Program-made: the position numbers and the translations under genes
Shown here: piece by piece, positions 6,913 through 14,621 of the stretch
Numbering within the stretch: the stretch's first letter is position 1
How the letters are laid out: each line of letters opens with the position of its first letter
Source: Bacteroidales bacterium
Lineage (GTDB): Bacteria; Bacteroidota; Bacteroidia; Bacteroidales; F082
NCBI GenBank assembly: GCA_017645275.1
Contig: JAGCPH010000031.1
Location: forward strand, 1-53,795
Length of the DNA: 53,795 bases
Direction: 5' to 3'
Notes under the pieces: generated by a model
Seen by the model: the letters and a program-made list of their open reading frames with translations, nothing else
Databases searched by the model: none
Told to the model about the DNA's origin: nothing

Positions 6913-7800
6913 TTACAATAAAATTTCTTTGTCAATTTCCAATTTAGAAAAAGCGAATAGTTTCTTTCCCAAGTCTTTTAGTGAAGCTCCAATGTGATAA
7001 ACCTCTTCATCGATTATCAGAAATCTATCGTGAAACTTATTGCTTTCCACTATGTCAATTGAAGGATATTGTTTGTTATGTTTTGCAATATCTACAGCCA
7101 AAGTCTCAGTAACTGAACGAGTTATGATAGTTGCTTTCACATCTTTGTTTCGTTTTGAAAGCATTAACAAAACTGACTCATCAAGGTAATTATCAATTAA
7201 AATGATTCCCGATTTGGCTTTTTTAATCAGATTCGAGATAAAAACATATGCATCAAAAATTTGACCATTACAAAAAACTCCCTGGGTAACCTCCGATGAG
7301 TTTTTCTCCATTAACGACAATATACCCGCAATTTTTTTATCGTTATCCAACACATGCAAATCCGTTTCAAGCACATGTTTTTTCAATGAATCTATCTCCA
7401 TAAAAATCCTTGCGTTATTGATCACGAAATGCCGCATCGCAACGAAAGCCCTGATTATCTTGACACTTTCACGAGCAGCAGTTCGGGTTTTAAGCACCGA
7501 AGAAAGCATGGAAACACCATGCTCTGTAAAAGCATATGGAAGTTTGCGCAAGCCCATTTTATCAGAATTGGATGTCGCATTTTGCGACTTCCAATTTTCG
7601 AATTCTTCATTGTTAAGTTGAAAACAAAAATCATCCGGAAATCGTTCTTTATTACGTTTTACTTGTTCATTCAAACGTTTTGTTTCAACTCCGTAAATTT
7701 TTGCCAAGTCTCTATCCAGCATCACTTGCACTCCTCTTATTATGTAAATTCTCGACTTCAAATCGTCTTCATCGTAAATCATTAAATCGTTTTCTGCCAT
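6913..7800 (-). CDS. ORF6N-domain protein with PLD-like C-terminal domain
   Basis: This 295-aa protein has an N-terminal ORF6N DNA-binding domain (about residues 10-110), recognisable from IRGVQVMLDRDLAKIYGVET, ERFPDDFCFQL and LPYAFTEHGVSMLSSVL. A coiled linker follows, then a phospholipase D-like region (about 170-290) with KFHDRFLIID and GASLKDLGKK. The last motif has HxD rather than HxK, so nuclease or lipase activity is doubtful. Related proteins are common in phages and accessory regions of Bacteroidota and may be regulators. Repeat copy 2, lying 100-170 bp upstream, supplies a plausible promoter. The gene is bracketed by repeat copies 1 and 2. Confidence 0.88.
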   Translation of the reverse strand: MAENDLMIYDEDDLKSRIYIIRGVQVMLDRDLAKIYGVETKRLNEQVKRNKERFPDDFCFQLNNEEFENWKSQNATSNSDKMGLRKLPYAFTEHGVSMLSSVLKTRTAARESVKIIRAFVAMRHFVINNARIFMEIDSLKKHVLETDLHVLDNDKKIAGILSLMEKNSSEVTQGVFCNGQIFDAYVFISNLIKKAKSGIILIDNYLDESVLLMLSKRNKDVKATIITRSVTETLAVDIAKHNKQYPSIDIVESNKFHDRFLIIDEEVYHIGASLKDLGKKLFAFSKLEIDKEILL

Positions 7801-7902
7801 AACATTAATTTTAAATTAACCAATAATAATTCTCACCATATCCTATGGTTAATACTGTTTTTCCAATAATGTTTTACGATGCTCTTTCGGTTTTTATATC
7901 GA

Positions 7903-7973
7903 AGCAAAAGTACAAATTATTTCTGAATCAACAAGATAGTTTTTGAAAAAAAGTTTACGGTTTACTGTTTACA
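7903..7973 (-). repeat. promoter-bearing dispersed repeat, copy 2
   Basis: Nearly identical to copy 1 over about 70 bp and in the same orientation. On the minus strand it offers TACTTTTG with an upstream TCTTG box, placed to drive the ORF6N gene that starts at 7800. Confidence 0.75.
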
Positions 7974-8013
7974 AGGCCTTAAATCCTTTAAAGCATTTGT
8001 GGAATCTAACTAT

Positions 8014-8322
8014 TTATAATATCATCAATTTAGATGGTATAAACCTGTCAACAATGACAAAATCATTATCAATATGAAAAACAACAGTCCATTTGCCGTT
8101 CATTATTGACATTGTTTTTGCTAAAGGATTAATCTTTCTGGCATTAGAATACCGTGTGTATGGATAAATATTGGCAGTGTATACCAATGATGCCAGCTTT
8201 CCAAGAATACGATTGATATAATTGTGACCACTCTCTGGACGATACAATGATGCAATATATGCAGCCATTTCGCCGAGGTCATCATAAGCCTCATTGCTTA
8301 TTATCATTCTGTAGCTGTGCAT
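8014..8322 (-). CDS. RelE/ParE-type toxin
   Basis: With the start at 8322 (MHSYRMIISNEAYDDL) this is a 102-aa protein with the ParE/RelE toxin layout: two N-terminal helices (EAYDDLGEMAAYIASLYRPESG), a central helix, then beta strands ending in WTVVFHIDNDFVIVDRFI. Family toxins bind gyrase or cleave mRNA at the ribosome; which applies here is not visible. The start overlaps the end of the antitoxin gene by 32 bp; a later Met at 8307 is also possible, while the longer frame from 8364 would overlap by 74 bp and adds an unlikely N-terminus. Confidence 0.8.
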   Translation of the reverse strand: MHSYRMIISNEAYDDLGEMAAYIASLYRPESGHNYINRILGKLASLVYTANIYPYTRYSNARKINPLAKTMSIMNGKWTVVFHIDNDFVIVDRFIPSKLMIL

Positions 8323-8506
8323 AGCAATCGTCGAGTTTTTGGTGAAACAGTTCTCCAAATTCATCCAATGTCATATAACCCTTTGGAACTGGATTATTAG
8401 ATACTATTCTTATTGGATTATGCTGCTGCACATTGCCATACAAAGCTTCCGGTTCGGAAACCATGTTTTTGCTATCGTTTTCTTTTTGTTTGTCGTAAGG
8501 CTTCAT
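8291..8506 (-). CDS. antitoxin partner of the RelE/ParE-type toxin
   Basis: This 71-aa protein starts at the ATG at 8506; the longer frame begins at a TTG that falls inside the promoter element of repeat copy 3, which excludes it. The N-terminal half is polar and probably disordered, and the C-terminal half has VPKGYMTLDEFGELFHQKLDD, a helical segment like the toxin-binding ends of such antitoxins. It precedes and overlaps the toxin gene, the usual order for type II pairs. It would neutralise the toxin and may repress the shared promoter. Confidence 0.7.
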   Translation of the reverse strand: MKPYDKQKENDSKNMVSEPEALYGNVQQHNPIRIVSNNPVPKGYMTLDEFGELFHQKLDDCYAQLQNDNKQ

Positions 8507-8527
8507 ATAATGTCTTTTTATTACACT

Positions 8528-8592
8528 GCAAAAATACAAACTTTTTTTAATCGCGCAGCCGGTTTCTTGAAAAAAAGTTTACGGTTTACAGA
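8528..8592 (-). repeat. promoter-bearing dispersed repeat, copy 3
   Basis: Same ends and the same 25-nt middle length as copies 1 and 2, but a different middle sequence (containing AATCGCGCAGCCGG). Its minus-strand TATTTTTG element lies just before the antitoxin ATG at 8506 and is probably that operon's promoter. It also marks the start of the 956-bp duplicated unit. Confidence 0.75.
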
Positions 8593-8766
8593 TTTCTCAC
8601 CCTTTCCCTGGCACCTTTTTCAGGATAAGACATTATTTTATTTTTTTTTATTACTTTTCCCTTGATGGAAAATAACCAAAAGATCAAGCGCCATACAACG
8701 CTCGGCCGCCACCGTATGGCGCGGGCCAGTGCTGTAAACCCTATAGGGGCGAAGCCACTTCATTGT

Positions 8767-8799
8767 TTTGTTTTCGTGTTCGAAAAATGTTTATCTTTG
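8767..8799 (+). promoter_or_regulatory. promoter of the first duplicated gene
   Basis: TTTG at 8767-8770, 21-nt spacer, TATCTTTG at 8792-8799. It leaves a leader of about 115 nt before the ATG at 8921, which is also strongly conserved in unit 2. Confidence 0.75.
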
Positions 8800-8920
8800 C
8801 ACCAGGAATATTTGAATCCAAACCCTTCCAAAGTATCGTAAAACTTATTATTAACCCAAAAGGAATCGCCAGATTGCTTGTTGGAATTGTATAATTTATT
8901 GATTTTTAAATTTTTACGAT

Positions 8921-9451
8921 ATGACAACTAATGATAATAATAACAAAAACAACACATTACCGGAATACATTCAGGGCATTCCGACAGCGAAATACCGCAG
9001 TAGAGAAAGAAGAAGTCTGATTGCACAGTATTATTCCAATCTTTGGAAACGTTTACAAAGGGAGGGACACTATTATCGAATTTACAATGATTATCTTGGT
9101 GTCGACGTCTATATTATTGAAAAAGAAAGTGATAAAAAGACTATTAATGCAGCATCAAAAAACTGGCAATCGACCTATGCTGTTAAGCATTTATATGACA
9201 TTGTAAGATTTTCAAATTGCGACGAAAATACTCAAGTTTTTTTCAAACCAAAAGAAGGCACGCAAACAGAAAACCGTTATAAAAACATAGCTGTGTTATA
9301 CTATGATTTTGTTAACGAGAGTGTGGATTATTTGAACTTTAAAGTCAAATTGACAATAGGAATACGCACAGACAATAAACATATTCAATACTGTGTCAAT
9401 AAGATAGAGGTAAAAGAAAAAAGGCCGACCGTACCAAGCGTCACAAATTAA
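8921..9451 (+). CDS. hypothetical protein, duplicated family, copy A
   Basis: This 176-aa soluble protein begins with an Asn-rich stretch and then LPEYIQGIPTAK, a motif I recall at the start of other uncharacterised Bacteroidales proteins. The rest is mixed alpha/beta, with NWQSTYAVKHL near residue 82 and a strand-rich C-terminus ending HIQYCVNKIEV. The spacing faintly recalls small phage-linked nuclease domains (the PBECR group), but no catalytic set can be named. It is about 70% identical to the gene at 9877 and has a strong promoter with a 115-nt leader. Its last codons form one arm of a hairpin. It is unlike the neighbouring minus-strand genes in orientation. Confidence 0.75.
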   Translation: MTTNDNNNKNNTLPEYIQGIPTAKYRSRERRSLIAQYYSNLWKRLQREGHYYRIYNDYLGVDVYIIEKESDKKTINAASKNWQSTYAVKHLYDIVRFSNCDENTQVFFKPKEGTQTENRYKNIAVLYYDFVNESVDYLNFKVKLTIGIRTDNKHIQYCVNKIEVKEKRPTVPSVTN

Positions 9452-9476
9452 TGGTCACATACGGAATCGACCTTTT
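9417..9476 (+). terminator. hairpin overlapping the 3' end of copy A
   Basis: AAAAAGG-CGA-CCGTA at the end of the coding region pairs with TACGG-TCG-CCTTTTT after the stop (two-base bulge, one mismatch). The equivalent hairpin in copy B has changed bases on both sides so that pairing is kept. T-runs occur on both strands, so it may end transcription from either side. Confidence 0.6.
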
Positions 9477-9483
9477 TCACGCT

Positions 9484-9546
9484 GCAAAAATACAAACTTT
9501 TTTTAATCGCGCAGCCGGTTTCTTGAAAAAATGTTTACAGTTTACG
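9484..9546 (-). repeat. promoter-bearing dispersed repeat, copy 4
   Basis: Almost the same as copy 3. Its minus-strand TATTTTTG element points into the 3' end of copy A and could make an antisense transcript. Confidence 0.7.
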
Positions 9547-9722
9547 GATTTCTTACCCTTTCCTTGGCACCTTTTTCAGGATAAGACATTGTTTTATTTT
9601 TTTTATTACTTTTCCCTTGATGGAAAAGTAACCAAAAGATCAAGCGCCATACAACGCTCGGCCGCCACCGTATGGCGCGGGCCAGTGCTGTAAACCCTAT
9701 AGAGGCGAAGCCACCTCATTGT

Positions 9723-9755
9723 TTTGTTTTCGTGTTCGAAAAATGTTTATCTTTG
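9723..9755 (+). promoter_or_regulatory. promoter of the second duplicated gene
   Basis: TTTG at 9723-9726, 21-nt spacer, TATCTTTG at 9748-9755, the same as in unit 1. Confidence 0.75.
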
Positions 9756-9876
9756 CAGCAAGAATATTTGAATCCACACCCTGCCAGAGTATCGTAAAAT
9801 TTATTATTAACCCAAAAGGAATCGCCAGATTGCTTGTTGGAATTGTATAATTTATTGATTTTTAAATTTTTACGAT

Positions 9877-10410
9877 ATGACAACTAATGATAATAATAAC
9901 AAAAACAACATATTACCGGAATACATTCAAGGCATTCCGACAGCGAAAAACAAAAGTAGAGAAAGAATTGATTTGATTAAGAAGTATTATTCAAATCTAT
10001 GGAAAAAGCTTCAGAGAGAAGGAAGATCCAATAAAATCTTCAACAATTACCTTGGAGTTGATGTGTATATTGTAGAAAAAGAAAGCGATAAAAAGACTAT
10101 CAATACTGCATCTAAGAATTGGCAATCAACATATGCAGTTAAACATCTTGAAGATGTTGTTAAAAATGCTCGTTGTGAAGAAAACACGACCGTATTCTTT
10201 GCGCCCAAAAAAGGAACTCAATCAAAATTTCATTATAAAAATATAGCCATTCTATATTATGACGTTGTTGATCCTAATATTTCATACTTGAATTTTAAAG
10301 CTAGATTAACAATTGGAATAAAAGCAAGTGAAAAACATGTACAGTATTGCGTTAACAAAATCGATATAAAAGAAAAAAGTCAACCGTACAAAGCGTTAAC
10401 AAATGAATGA
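9877..10410 (+). CDS. hypothetical protein, duplicated family, copy B
   Basis: This 177-aa paralogue of the gene at 8921 shares its first 11 residues exactly, the LPEYIQGIPTAK motif, the block KESDKKTIN, NWQSTYAVKHL and the C-terminal VQYCVNKI. Differences cluster in a few surface-like stretches (around residues 32-55, 95-120 and 130-150), while the likely core is kept, which suggests both copies make functional protein. The 393-nt upstream region is about 96% identical to that of copy A. Function unknown; no signal peptide or membrane segment. A hairpin equivalent to that of copy A spans the stop codon. Confidence 0.75.
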   Translation: MTTNDNNNKNNILPEYIQGIPTAKNKSRERIDLIKKYYSNLWKKLQREGRSNKIFNNYLGVDVYIVEKESDKKTINTASKNWQSTYAVKHLEDVVKNARCEENTTVFFAPKKGTQSKFHYKNIAILYYDVVDPNISYLNFKARLTIGIKASEKHVQYCVNKIDIKEKSQPYKALTNE

Positions 10411-10434
10411 ACACATACGGAATTGACTTTCACA
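10379..10434 (+). terminator. hairpin overlapping the 3' end of copy B
   Basis: AAAGTCAA-CCGTA in the last codons pairs with TACGG-TTGACTTT after the stop, with the same two-base bulge as in copy A. The lower stem differs from copy A on both arms in a compensating way. Confidence 0.6.
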
Positions 10435-10436
10435 CT

Positions 10437-10502
10437 GCAAAGATACAAACTTTTTTCAATCACGCAGCTGGTTTCTTGAAAAAAGTTTACAGTTTACGGT
10501 TT
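10437..10502 (-). repeat. promoter-bearing dispersed repeat, copy 5
   Basis: A slightly diverged version of copies 3 and 4 (TATCTTTG on the minus strand). The duplicated 5' region does not continue after it; the ORF6N-type remnant begins at about 10517. Confidence 0.65.
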
Positions 10503-10516
10503 AGGGATTGAGGTTC

Positions 10517-10905
10517 TCAATTGCCATTCGATTTTCTTTTAATCTTATGACGTAGCTTAACAAGAGCCAGATTCAGCTCAAATTCCGATTCTGTCTCACT
10601 GGTTTCAAGATTATCACCAATAATATCTGCGATGATGCCACCACCCTTCTTCATCAGGCTTTTCTGTTCCTCGGCGTCAGCAGTCCTGGTCAGTTCATTG
10701 ACCGTTCTTGATAATTCTCTCAGTTTAGCGAAAGTCTCAATAATCTCAATCGTTTTCTCTGTAGCTCTTTTGCTTTTCAAAATGGTCGCTAGCATGTAAA
10801 GTCCTTTTTCGGTAAAAGCTTTCGGATTAGTCTTGAAAAACTTGATTCTTTGTAGGATGTCAAAATTTTTGATATCCTCTAAATCTTTGTCAGTTGTAGC
10901 ATTTT
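10517..10905 (-). pseudogene. remnant of an ORF6N/KilA-N-type accessory gene
   Basis: The frame from 10795 encodes 92 aa (MLATILKSKRATEKTIEIIE onward), but homology-like sequence continues upstream in the same frame: FFKTNPKAFTEKGLY, preceded by KDLEDIKNFDIL, back to about 10900, where a TGA interrupts. Removing one A from a run of six would place an ATG in frame, so a one-base slip may have destroyed the start. Only the C-terminal half of a typical ORF6N- or Bro-like protein remains; the DNA-binding domain is absent. It adjoins repeat copy 5, so rearrangement at the repeat is a likely cause. Initiation at 10795 could still make a short protein. Confidence 0.6.
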
Positions 10906-11039
10906 TTCATATTTCTATAATTTAAGTCGCTGCAAACTTAAATATAGAAATTCAAACGGATATCATTAAAACCCGAAAAAAATGCCGTTCAAAGTGCATT
11001 TTTAACTTAAAGTTCAAAATTTTTGACCTCCTCATCATC

Positions 11040-12197
11040 TTAAGCAAACACCCTCTTCATCCTCTCCATCGCCTCAACTACCACACTTCGCGGACAGGCT
11101 AAGTTGATGCGCAGACACTGCTCCGCTCCGAACTCCTTGCCATTGTTCAAGCCCAAGCCGGCTTCAAATATCATCTTATGGTTAAGTGTCTGGTTATCAA
11201 ATCCGTAAGCCGAGAAATCAAGCCACAACATGTAGGTTGCCTGAGCCTTGTGAACACGAACCTTCGGTAACACCTTATTAATATATTCCACAACGTAGTC
11301 GATGTTACCTTTTATATATTGTAAAAGCTGTTGCAGCCACTCCTCCCCTTGCTCCATAGCGGTTTTTGTGGCTATTTTGCCGAAAATATTACCGAGGTTA
11401 ATCTCTGTACTGTCAACAAAATCAACGTATTGCTTGCGCAAATCAGGGTTGGCGATGATTATCGTAGAGGTCGCCATGCCGGCAAGGTTAAACGTCTTGC
11501 TTGCCGCATGCGCTGTGATGCAATGTTGCTCAAAATCCTTGCAAACACTGGCAAAAGGCGTATGTTTGAAGCCCGGCAGCACCAAGTCGCAGTGGATCTC
11601 GTCGGAAAACACCAAGACGTTGTTTTTCAGACATATATCACCCAATTTTTTCAGTTCCTCCCTGCTCCAGCATCTTCCGACAGGATTATGTGGATTGCTG
11701 AGTATCAACATCTTAGCTGTCTTAGCTTGTTTTTCAAGAAGCTCATAATCCATCACGAAACCGTCATCGGTGTCAATAAGAGGATTAAGAACGAGTTTGC
11801 GATTATGGCTTTCCACTGCATGGAAAAACGGCGGATAGACTGGCGGTTGGATGATGATCTCGTCGCCTTCTTTCGTCAGGCCCATCACCGCCATGTTGAA
11901 AGCGGCGACCACGCCAGGGGTGTACGTCATCCATTCTTTCTGCACGTCCCACTGGTGACGGCGGCGAATCCAGTTGGCGATAGCCTCAAAATAAGCGTCT
12001 TCACGGAAAGTGTATCCGTAAACGTCATATTTCGCTCGGTTTATCACGGCCTCACGCACAAAATCAGGAGTGCGGAAATCCATATCGGCCACCCACATCG
12101 GAATCACATCAGCCTTGCCGAAAATCTTGTCTCTCAAGTCATATTTGACACTCTCGGTGCCTTCGCGGTTTATCTTTTCGTCAAAATTGTACTTCAT
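11040..12197 (-). CDS. PatB/MalY-type PLP-dependent C-S lyase (aminotransferase fold)
   Basis: With the start at 12197 this is a 385-aa cytoplasmic enzyme of the fold-type I PLP family. The PatB/MalY pattern is clear: IPMWVADMDFRTPDFV near the start, YPPFFHAV, LILSNPHNPVGRCW, the PLP-anchoring Asp in FSDEIHCDL, and the Schiff-base lysine in HAASKTFNLAGM. Such enzymes cleave cystathionine or cysteine to release pyruvate, ammonia and a thiol or sulfide; some MalY proteins also act as regulators. The frame runs to an ATG at 12245, but those extra 16 residues do not match the family. It stands alone, divergent from the TonB receptor gene with 93 bp between the starts. Confidence 0.9.
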   Translation of the reverse strand: MKYNFDEKINREGTESVKYDLRDKIFGKADVIPMWVADMDFRTPDFVREAVINRAKYDVYGYTFREDAYFEAIANWIRRRHQWDVQKEWMTYTPGVVAAFNMAVMGLTKEGDEIIIQPPVYPPFFHAVESHNRKLVLNPLIDTDDGFVMDYELLEKQAKTAKMLILSNPHNPVGRCWSREELKKLGDICLKNNVLVFSDEIHCDLVLPGFKHTPFASVCKDFEQHCITAHAASKTFNLAGMATSTIIIANPDLRKQYVDFVDSTEINLGNIFGKIATKTAMEQGEEWLQQLLQYIKGNIDYVVEYINKVLPKVRVHKAQATYMLWLDFSAYGFDNQTLNHKMIFEAGLGLNNGKEFGAEQCLRINLACPRSVVVEAMERMKRVFA

Positions 12198-12264
12198 ATA
12201 AAAACATTTTTGCAAATTTGAAACATTTTTTGATATAAACCACATTTTTTTACAAAAAAAATAG

Positions 12265-12272
12265 TATTTTTG
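12265..12272 (+). promoter_or_regulatory. -7 element before the TonB receptor gene
   Basis: TATTTTTG 18 bp before the ATG at 12291. The region 20 nt upstream is a T-run rather than a clear TTTG, so only the -7 part is convincing. Confidence 0.55.
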
Positions 12273-12290
12273 CGCTCCAATGCAACTTAG

Positions 12291-14618
12291 ATGAAAAGAT
12301 TTTATATATTATTGATATTCAATCTGTTAACAACAATCACCGTATTCGCGCAGTCGGGTATTTTCGGCGTTGTGAAGGATGAGGACACCGGCGAAGCGCT
12401 TGTCGGTGCTGCCATTTACAACGACTCGCTGCAGATTGGCACCATAACCGACTTCAACGGATACTATAATCTGTCGTTGCAGCCTGGCGTGTATAATATT
12501 CGTTATTCTTACCTCGGATTTACCACCGTCGAGAAGTTCGTGGTTATCGATAATTCACGTAAGAGATTGAATGTCAATATGAAGATGGAGTCTCAGATGC
12601 TCGACAAAGTCGTCATCTCGAGTGAGCGCAAGGATGCCAACGTGCGAGAGCTCGCCATGAGTGTGCAGAAGCTTGAGATGGTGAAAATCAGGAAGATACC
12701 GGCGCTGATGGGTGAAGTCGACGTCATCAAGGCGGTGCAGCTGCTGCCAGGTGTGCAGGCTGCTTCGGAAGGCTCGTCGGGCTTCAGCGTGCGCGGCGGC
12801 TCTCCCGACCAGAACCTCATCACCCTCGACGACGCTCCGGTATACAACGCCTCGCATTTCCTCGGCTTCTTCTCTGTGTTCAACAACGACGTGGTCAAAG
12901 ACGCCACATTATATAAAGGTGATATCCCGGCAAACTACGAGAGCCGACTGTCTTCGGTGCTGGATATCAAGACGTTGGACGAAGTGCCGGACCGCTTCAC
13001 CATGACTGGCGGCGTGGGCATACTCACCAGCAGGCTGATGCTCAACATGCCGTTCAACCAGCAGCGCACGGGTGTCATGCTTGCCGGACGTGTCACATAC
13101 GGAGGACTACTAACGCCCTATATCATTGATAAACTGAAAGATACGCGTCTGTATTTCTACGACCTCAACGCGAAAGTGACGCACGTATTCAACGCCAACA
13201 ACCGCCTGTTTGTGTCAGCTTACAACGGCTACGACAAGATCGGCATAGTCCACATGATGGGTATAGGATACGGCAACACCACAGCCACAGCACGTTGGAA
13301 CCATATCTTCAACGATAAGCTAACTTCCAATTTGTCAATGCTTTACACCGATTACAAATACGACATCGACGTGACGATGAACCCATATGACTTCTCGCTC
13401 AAAGCAGGCATAAAGGATTTAACGGCAAGATATGACTTCACTTGGCTTTTAAGCGACAAGATAACGTCAAAGTTCGGTGTATCGGGCACTTTCCACAGAT
13501 ATAACCAAGGCGAACTCAACGACAGGACCGGTGTGGTGGCCGAGTTCTTAACCATCGACCCGAAGGAGAAAGTCTACAGAAAAGCCATCGAGTCGGCGTT
13601 GTATTACAGCCACGACCACGACATAACTCCTTTACTATCAGTAAGATACGGCTTACGTCTGTCGATGTACCAAAACATCGGAGCCGAGACTTTGTATCTG
13701 TTTGACGAGAATTACAATTTCTACGACTCGATAATCTATGGCAAAGGCGAGATTTTCCACACCGAAGTCAACCTTGAGCCTCGTTTGGCAATGGTATACC
13801 ATCTGGGCGCCACATCTTCCATAAAGGCTTCATATTCAAGGACTGTGCAGTATGCGCAGCTCGCCTCCAACTCTACAGGCGGCCTGCCTTTCGACGTGTG
13901 GTTCCCTACCAACCCTAACATAAAGCCGCAGAAATGCGACCAGTTTGCAGTGGGTTATTTCCGCAACTTCCGTGGCAACGACATCGAGACATCATGCGAG
14001 CTGTTTTACAAAAACCTCATCGATGTCATTGATTTTGTTGACGATGCGGAGTTTTACGGCAACCTGCTGATCGACGGTGAGGTGCGTATTGGAAAAGGTC
14101 GTTCGTATGGTGCCGAATTCCTCATCAGAAAGAACTACGGCAAGCTAACCGGTTGGATAGCATACACTTACAGCCGTTCGTTCCGCACCGTCAAAGGCAT
14201 CAGCCACGACCAGGAATACCGCTCGCCTTACGACCGTCCGCACAACATAAGCATAGTTATAAACTATGAGTTTACCGACCGTTTCAACGCTTCGGCCAAC
14301 TGGGTTTACAACACCGGACAGCCTATCACCTATCCATACGGCAAGTTCACCGACCACGGGTCAACATATGCCATCTACAACGGCTACCGCAACCAGAGCC
14401 GCTATCCCGACTACCATCGTCTCGACCTCTCTGTGACCTGGAAAGGCAAGAAACACGCGCGTTGGCAAGGCGAATGGAACGTCTCGGTTTACAACGTCTA
14501 CGGCCGCCACAACACTTGGGCAGTCATGTTTACACCAGGTGAAGACAACACTCTTGAGACCAAAAAGATGTATCTTTTCTCAGTAGTGCCATCAATATCA
14601 TATAACTTCAAATATTAA
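12291..14618 (+). CDS. TonB-dependent outer-membrane receptor with carboxypeptidase-regulatory-like domain
   Basis: This 775-aa protein has a signal peptide (cleavage near AQSG, residues 20-22), then a CarboxypepD-regulatory-like beta-sandwich (about 23-105: GVVKDEDTGEALVGAA, YNIRYSYLGF), a TonB plug (about 120-230: LPGVQAASEGSSGFSVRGGS, LDDAPVYNASHF) and a 22-strand-type barrel ending in an aromatic-rich strand. Short receptors of this form paired with DUF4249 lipoproteins are a known Bacteroidota arrangement, distinct from SusCD glycan systems; the ligand is unknown. The DUF4249 gene starts 3 bp after the stop. Codon use is GC-richer than in the accessory region at 6.5-10.9 kb. Confidence 0.92.
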   Translation: MKRFYILLIFNLLTTITVFAQSGIFGVVKDEDTGEALVGAAIYNDSLQIGTITDFNGYYNLSLQPGVYNIRYSYLGFTTVEKFVVIDNSRKRLNVNMKMESQMLDKVVISSERKDANVRELAMSVQKLEMVKIRKIPALMGEVDVIKAVQLLPGVQAASEGSSGFSVRGGSPDQNLITLDDAPVYNASHFLGFFSVFNNDVVKDATLYKGDIPANYESRLSSVLDIKTLDEVPDRFTMTGGVGILTSRLMLNMPFNQQRTGVMLAGRVTYGGLLTPYIIDKLKDTRLYFYDLNAKVTHVFNANNRLFVSAYNGYDKIGIVHMMGIGYGNTTATARWNHIFNDKLTSNLSMLYTDYKYDIDVTMNPYDFSLKAGIKDLTARYDFTWLLSDKITSKFGVSGTFHRYNQGELNDRTGVVAEFLTIDPKEKVYRKAIESALYYSHDHDITPLLSVRYGLRLSMYQNIGAETLYLFDENYNFYDSIIYGKGEIFHTEVNLEPRLAMVYHLGATSSIKASYSRTVQYAQLASNSTGGLPFDVWFPTNPNIKPQKCDQFAVGYFRNFRGNDIETSCELFYKNLIDVIDFVDDAEFYGNLLIDGEVRIGKGRSYGAEFLIRKNYGKLTGWIAYTYSRSFRTVKGISHDQEYRSPYDRPHNISIVINYEFTDRFNASANWVYNTGQPITYPYGKFTDHGSTYAIYNGYRNQSRYPDYHRLDLSVTWKGKKHARWQGEWNVSVYNVYGRHNTWAVMFTPGEDNTLETKKMYLFSVVPSISYNFKY

Positions 14619-14621
14619 GAC

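Larger units (their letters stand above)
8528..10436 (+). repeat. two tandem units of about 956 bp, each a repeat, a 5' region and a gene
   Basis: Unit 1 spans 8528-9483 and unit 2 spans 9484-10436. From the start of the repeat to the gene ATG, both are 393 nt and differ at about 16 positions by eye, while the encoded proteins are only about 70% identical. Each 5' region contains an inverted repeat TTACTTTTCC/GGAAAAGTAA (one base lost in unit 1) and a perfect 9-bp hairpin GCGCCATAC/GTATGGCGC (8688-8719 in unit 1), then a promoter. A third unit is started by repeat copy 5 but stops at about 10502. Confidence 0.85.

Noticed and set aside
8688-8719. Integron attC site
   Set aside because: The hairpin lacks the GTTRRRY core and paired R/L boxes, and no integron integrase is seen.
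9451-9693. An 80-codon plus-strand frame after copy A
   Set aside because: It is made of the dispersed repeat and inverted-repeat sequence; a matching frame in the equivalent repeat of unit 1 (8339-8665) differs at its ends. There is no sign of coding constraint.
6801-10502. CRISPR array
   Set aside because: The repeats are about 65-70 bp, spaced by 0.6 to 1.1 kb with genes in between, and there are no cas genes.
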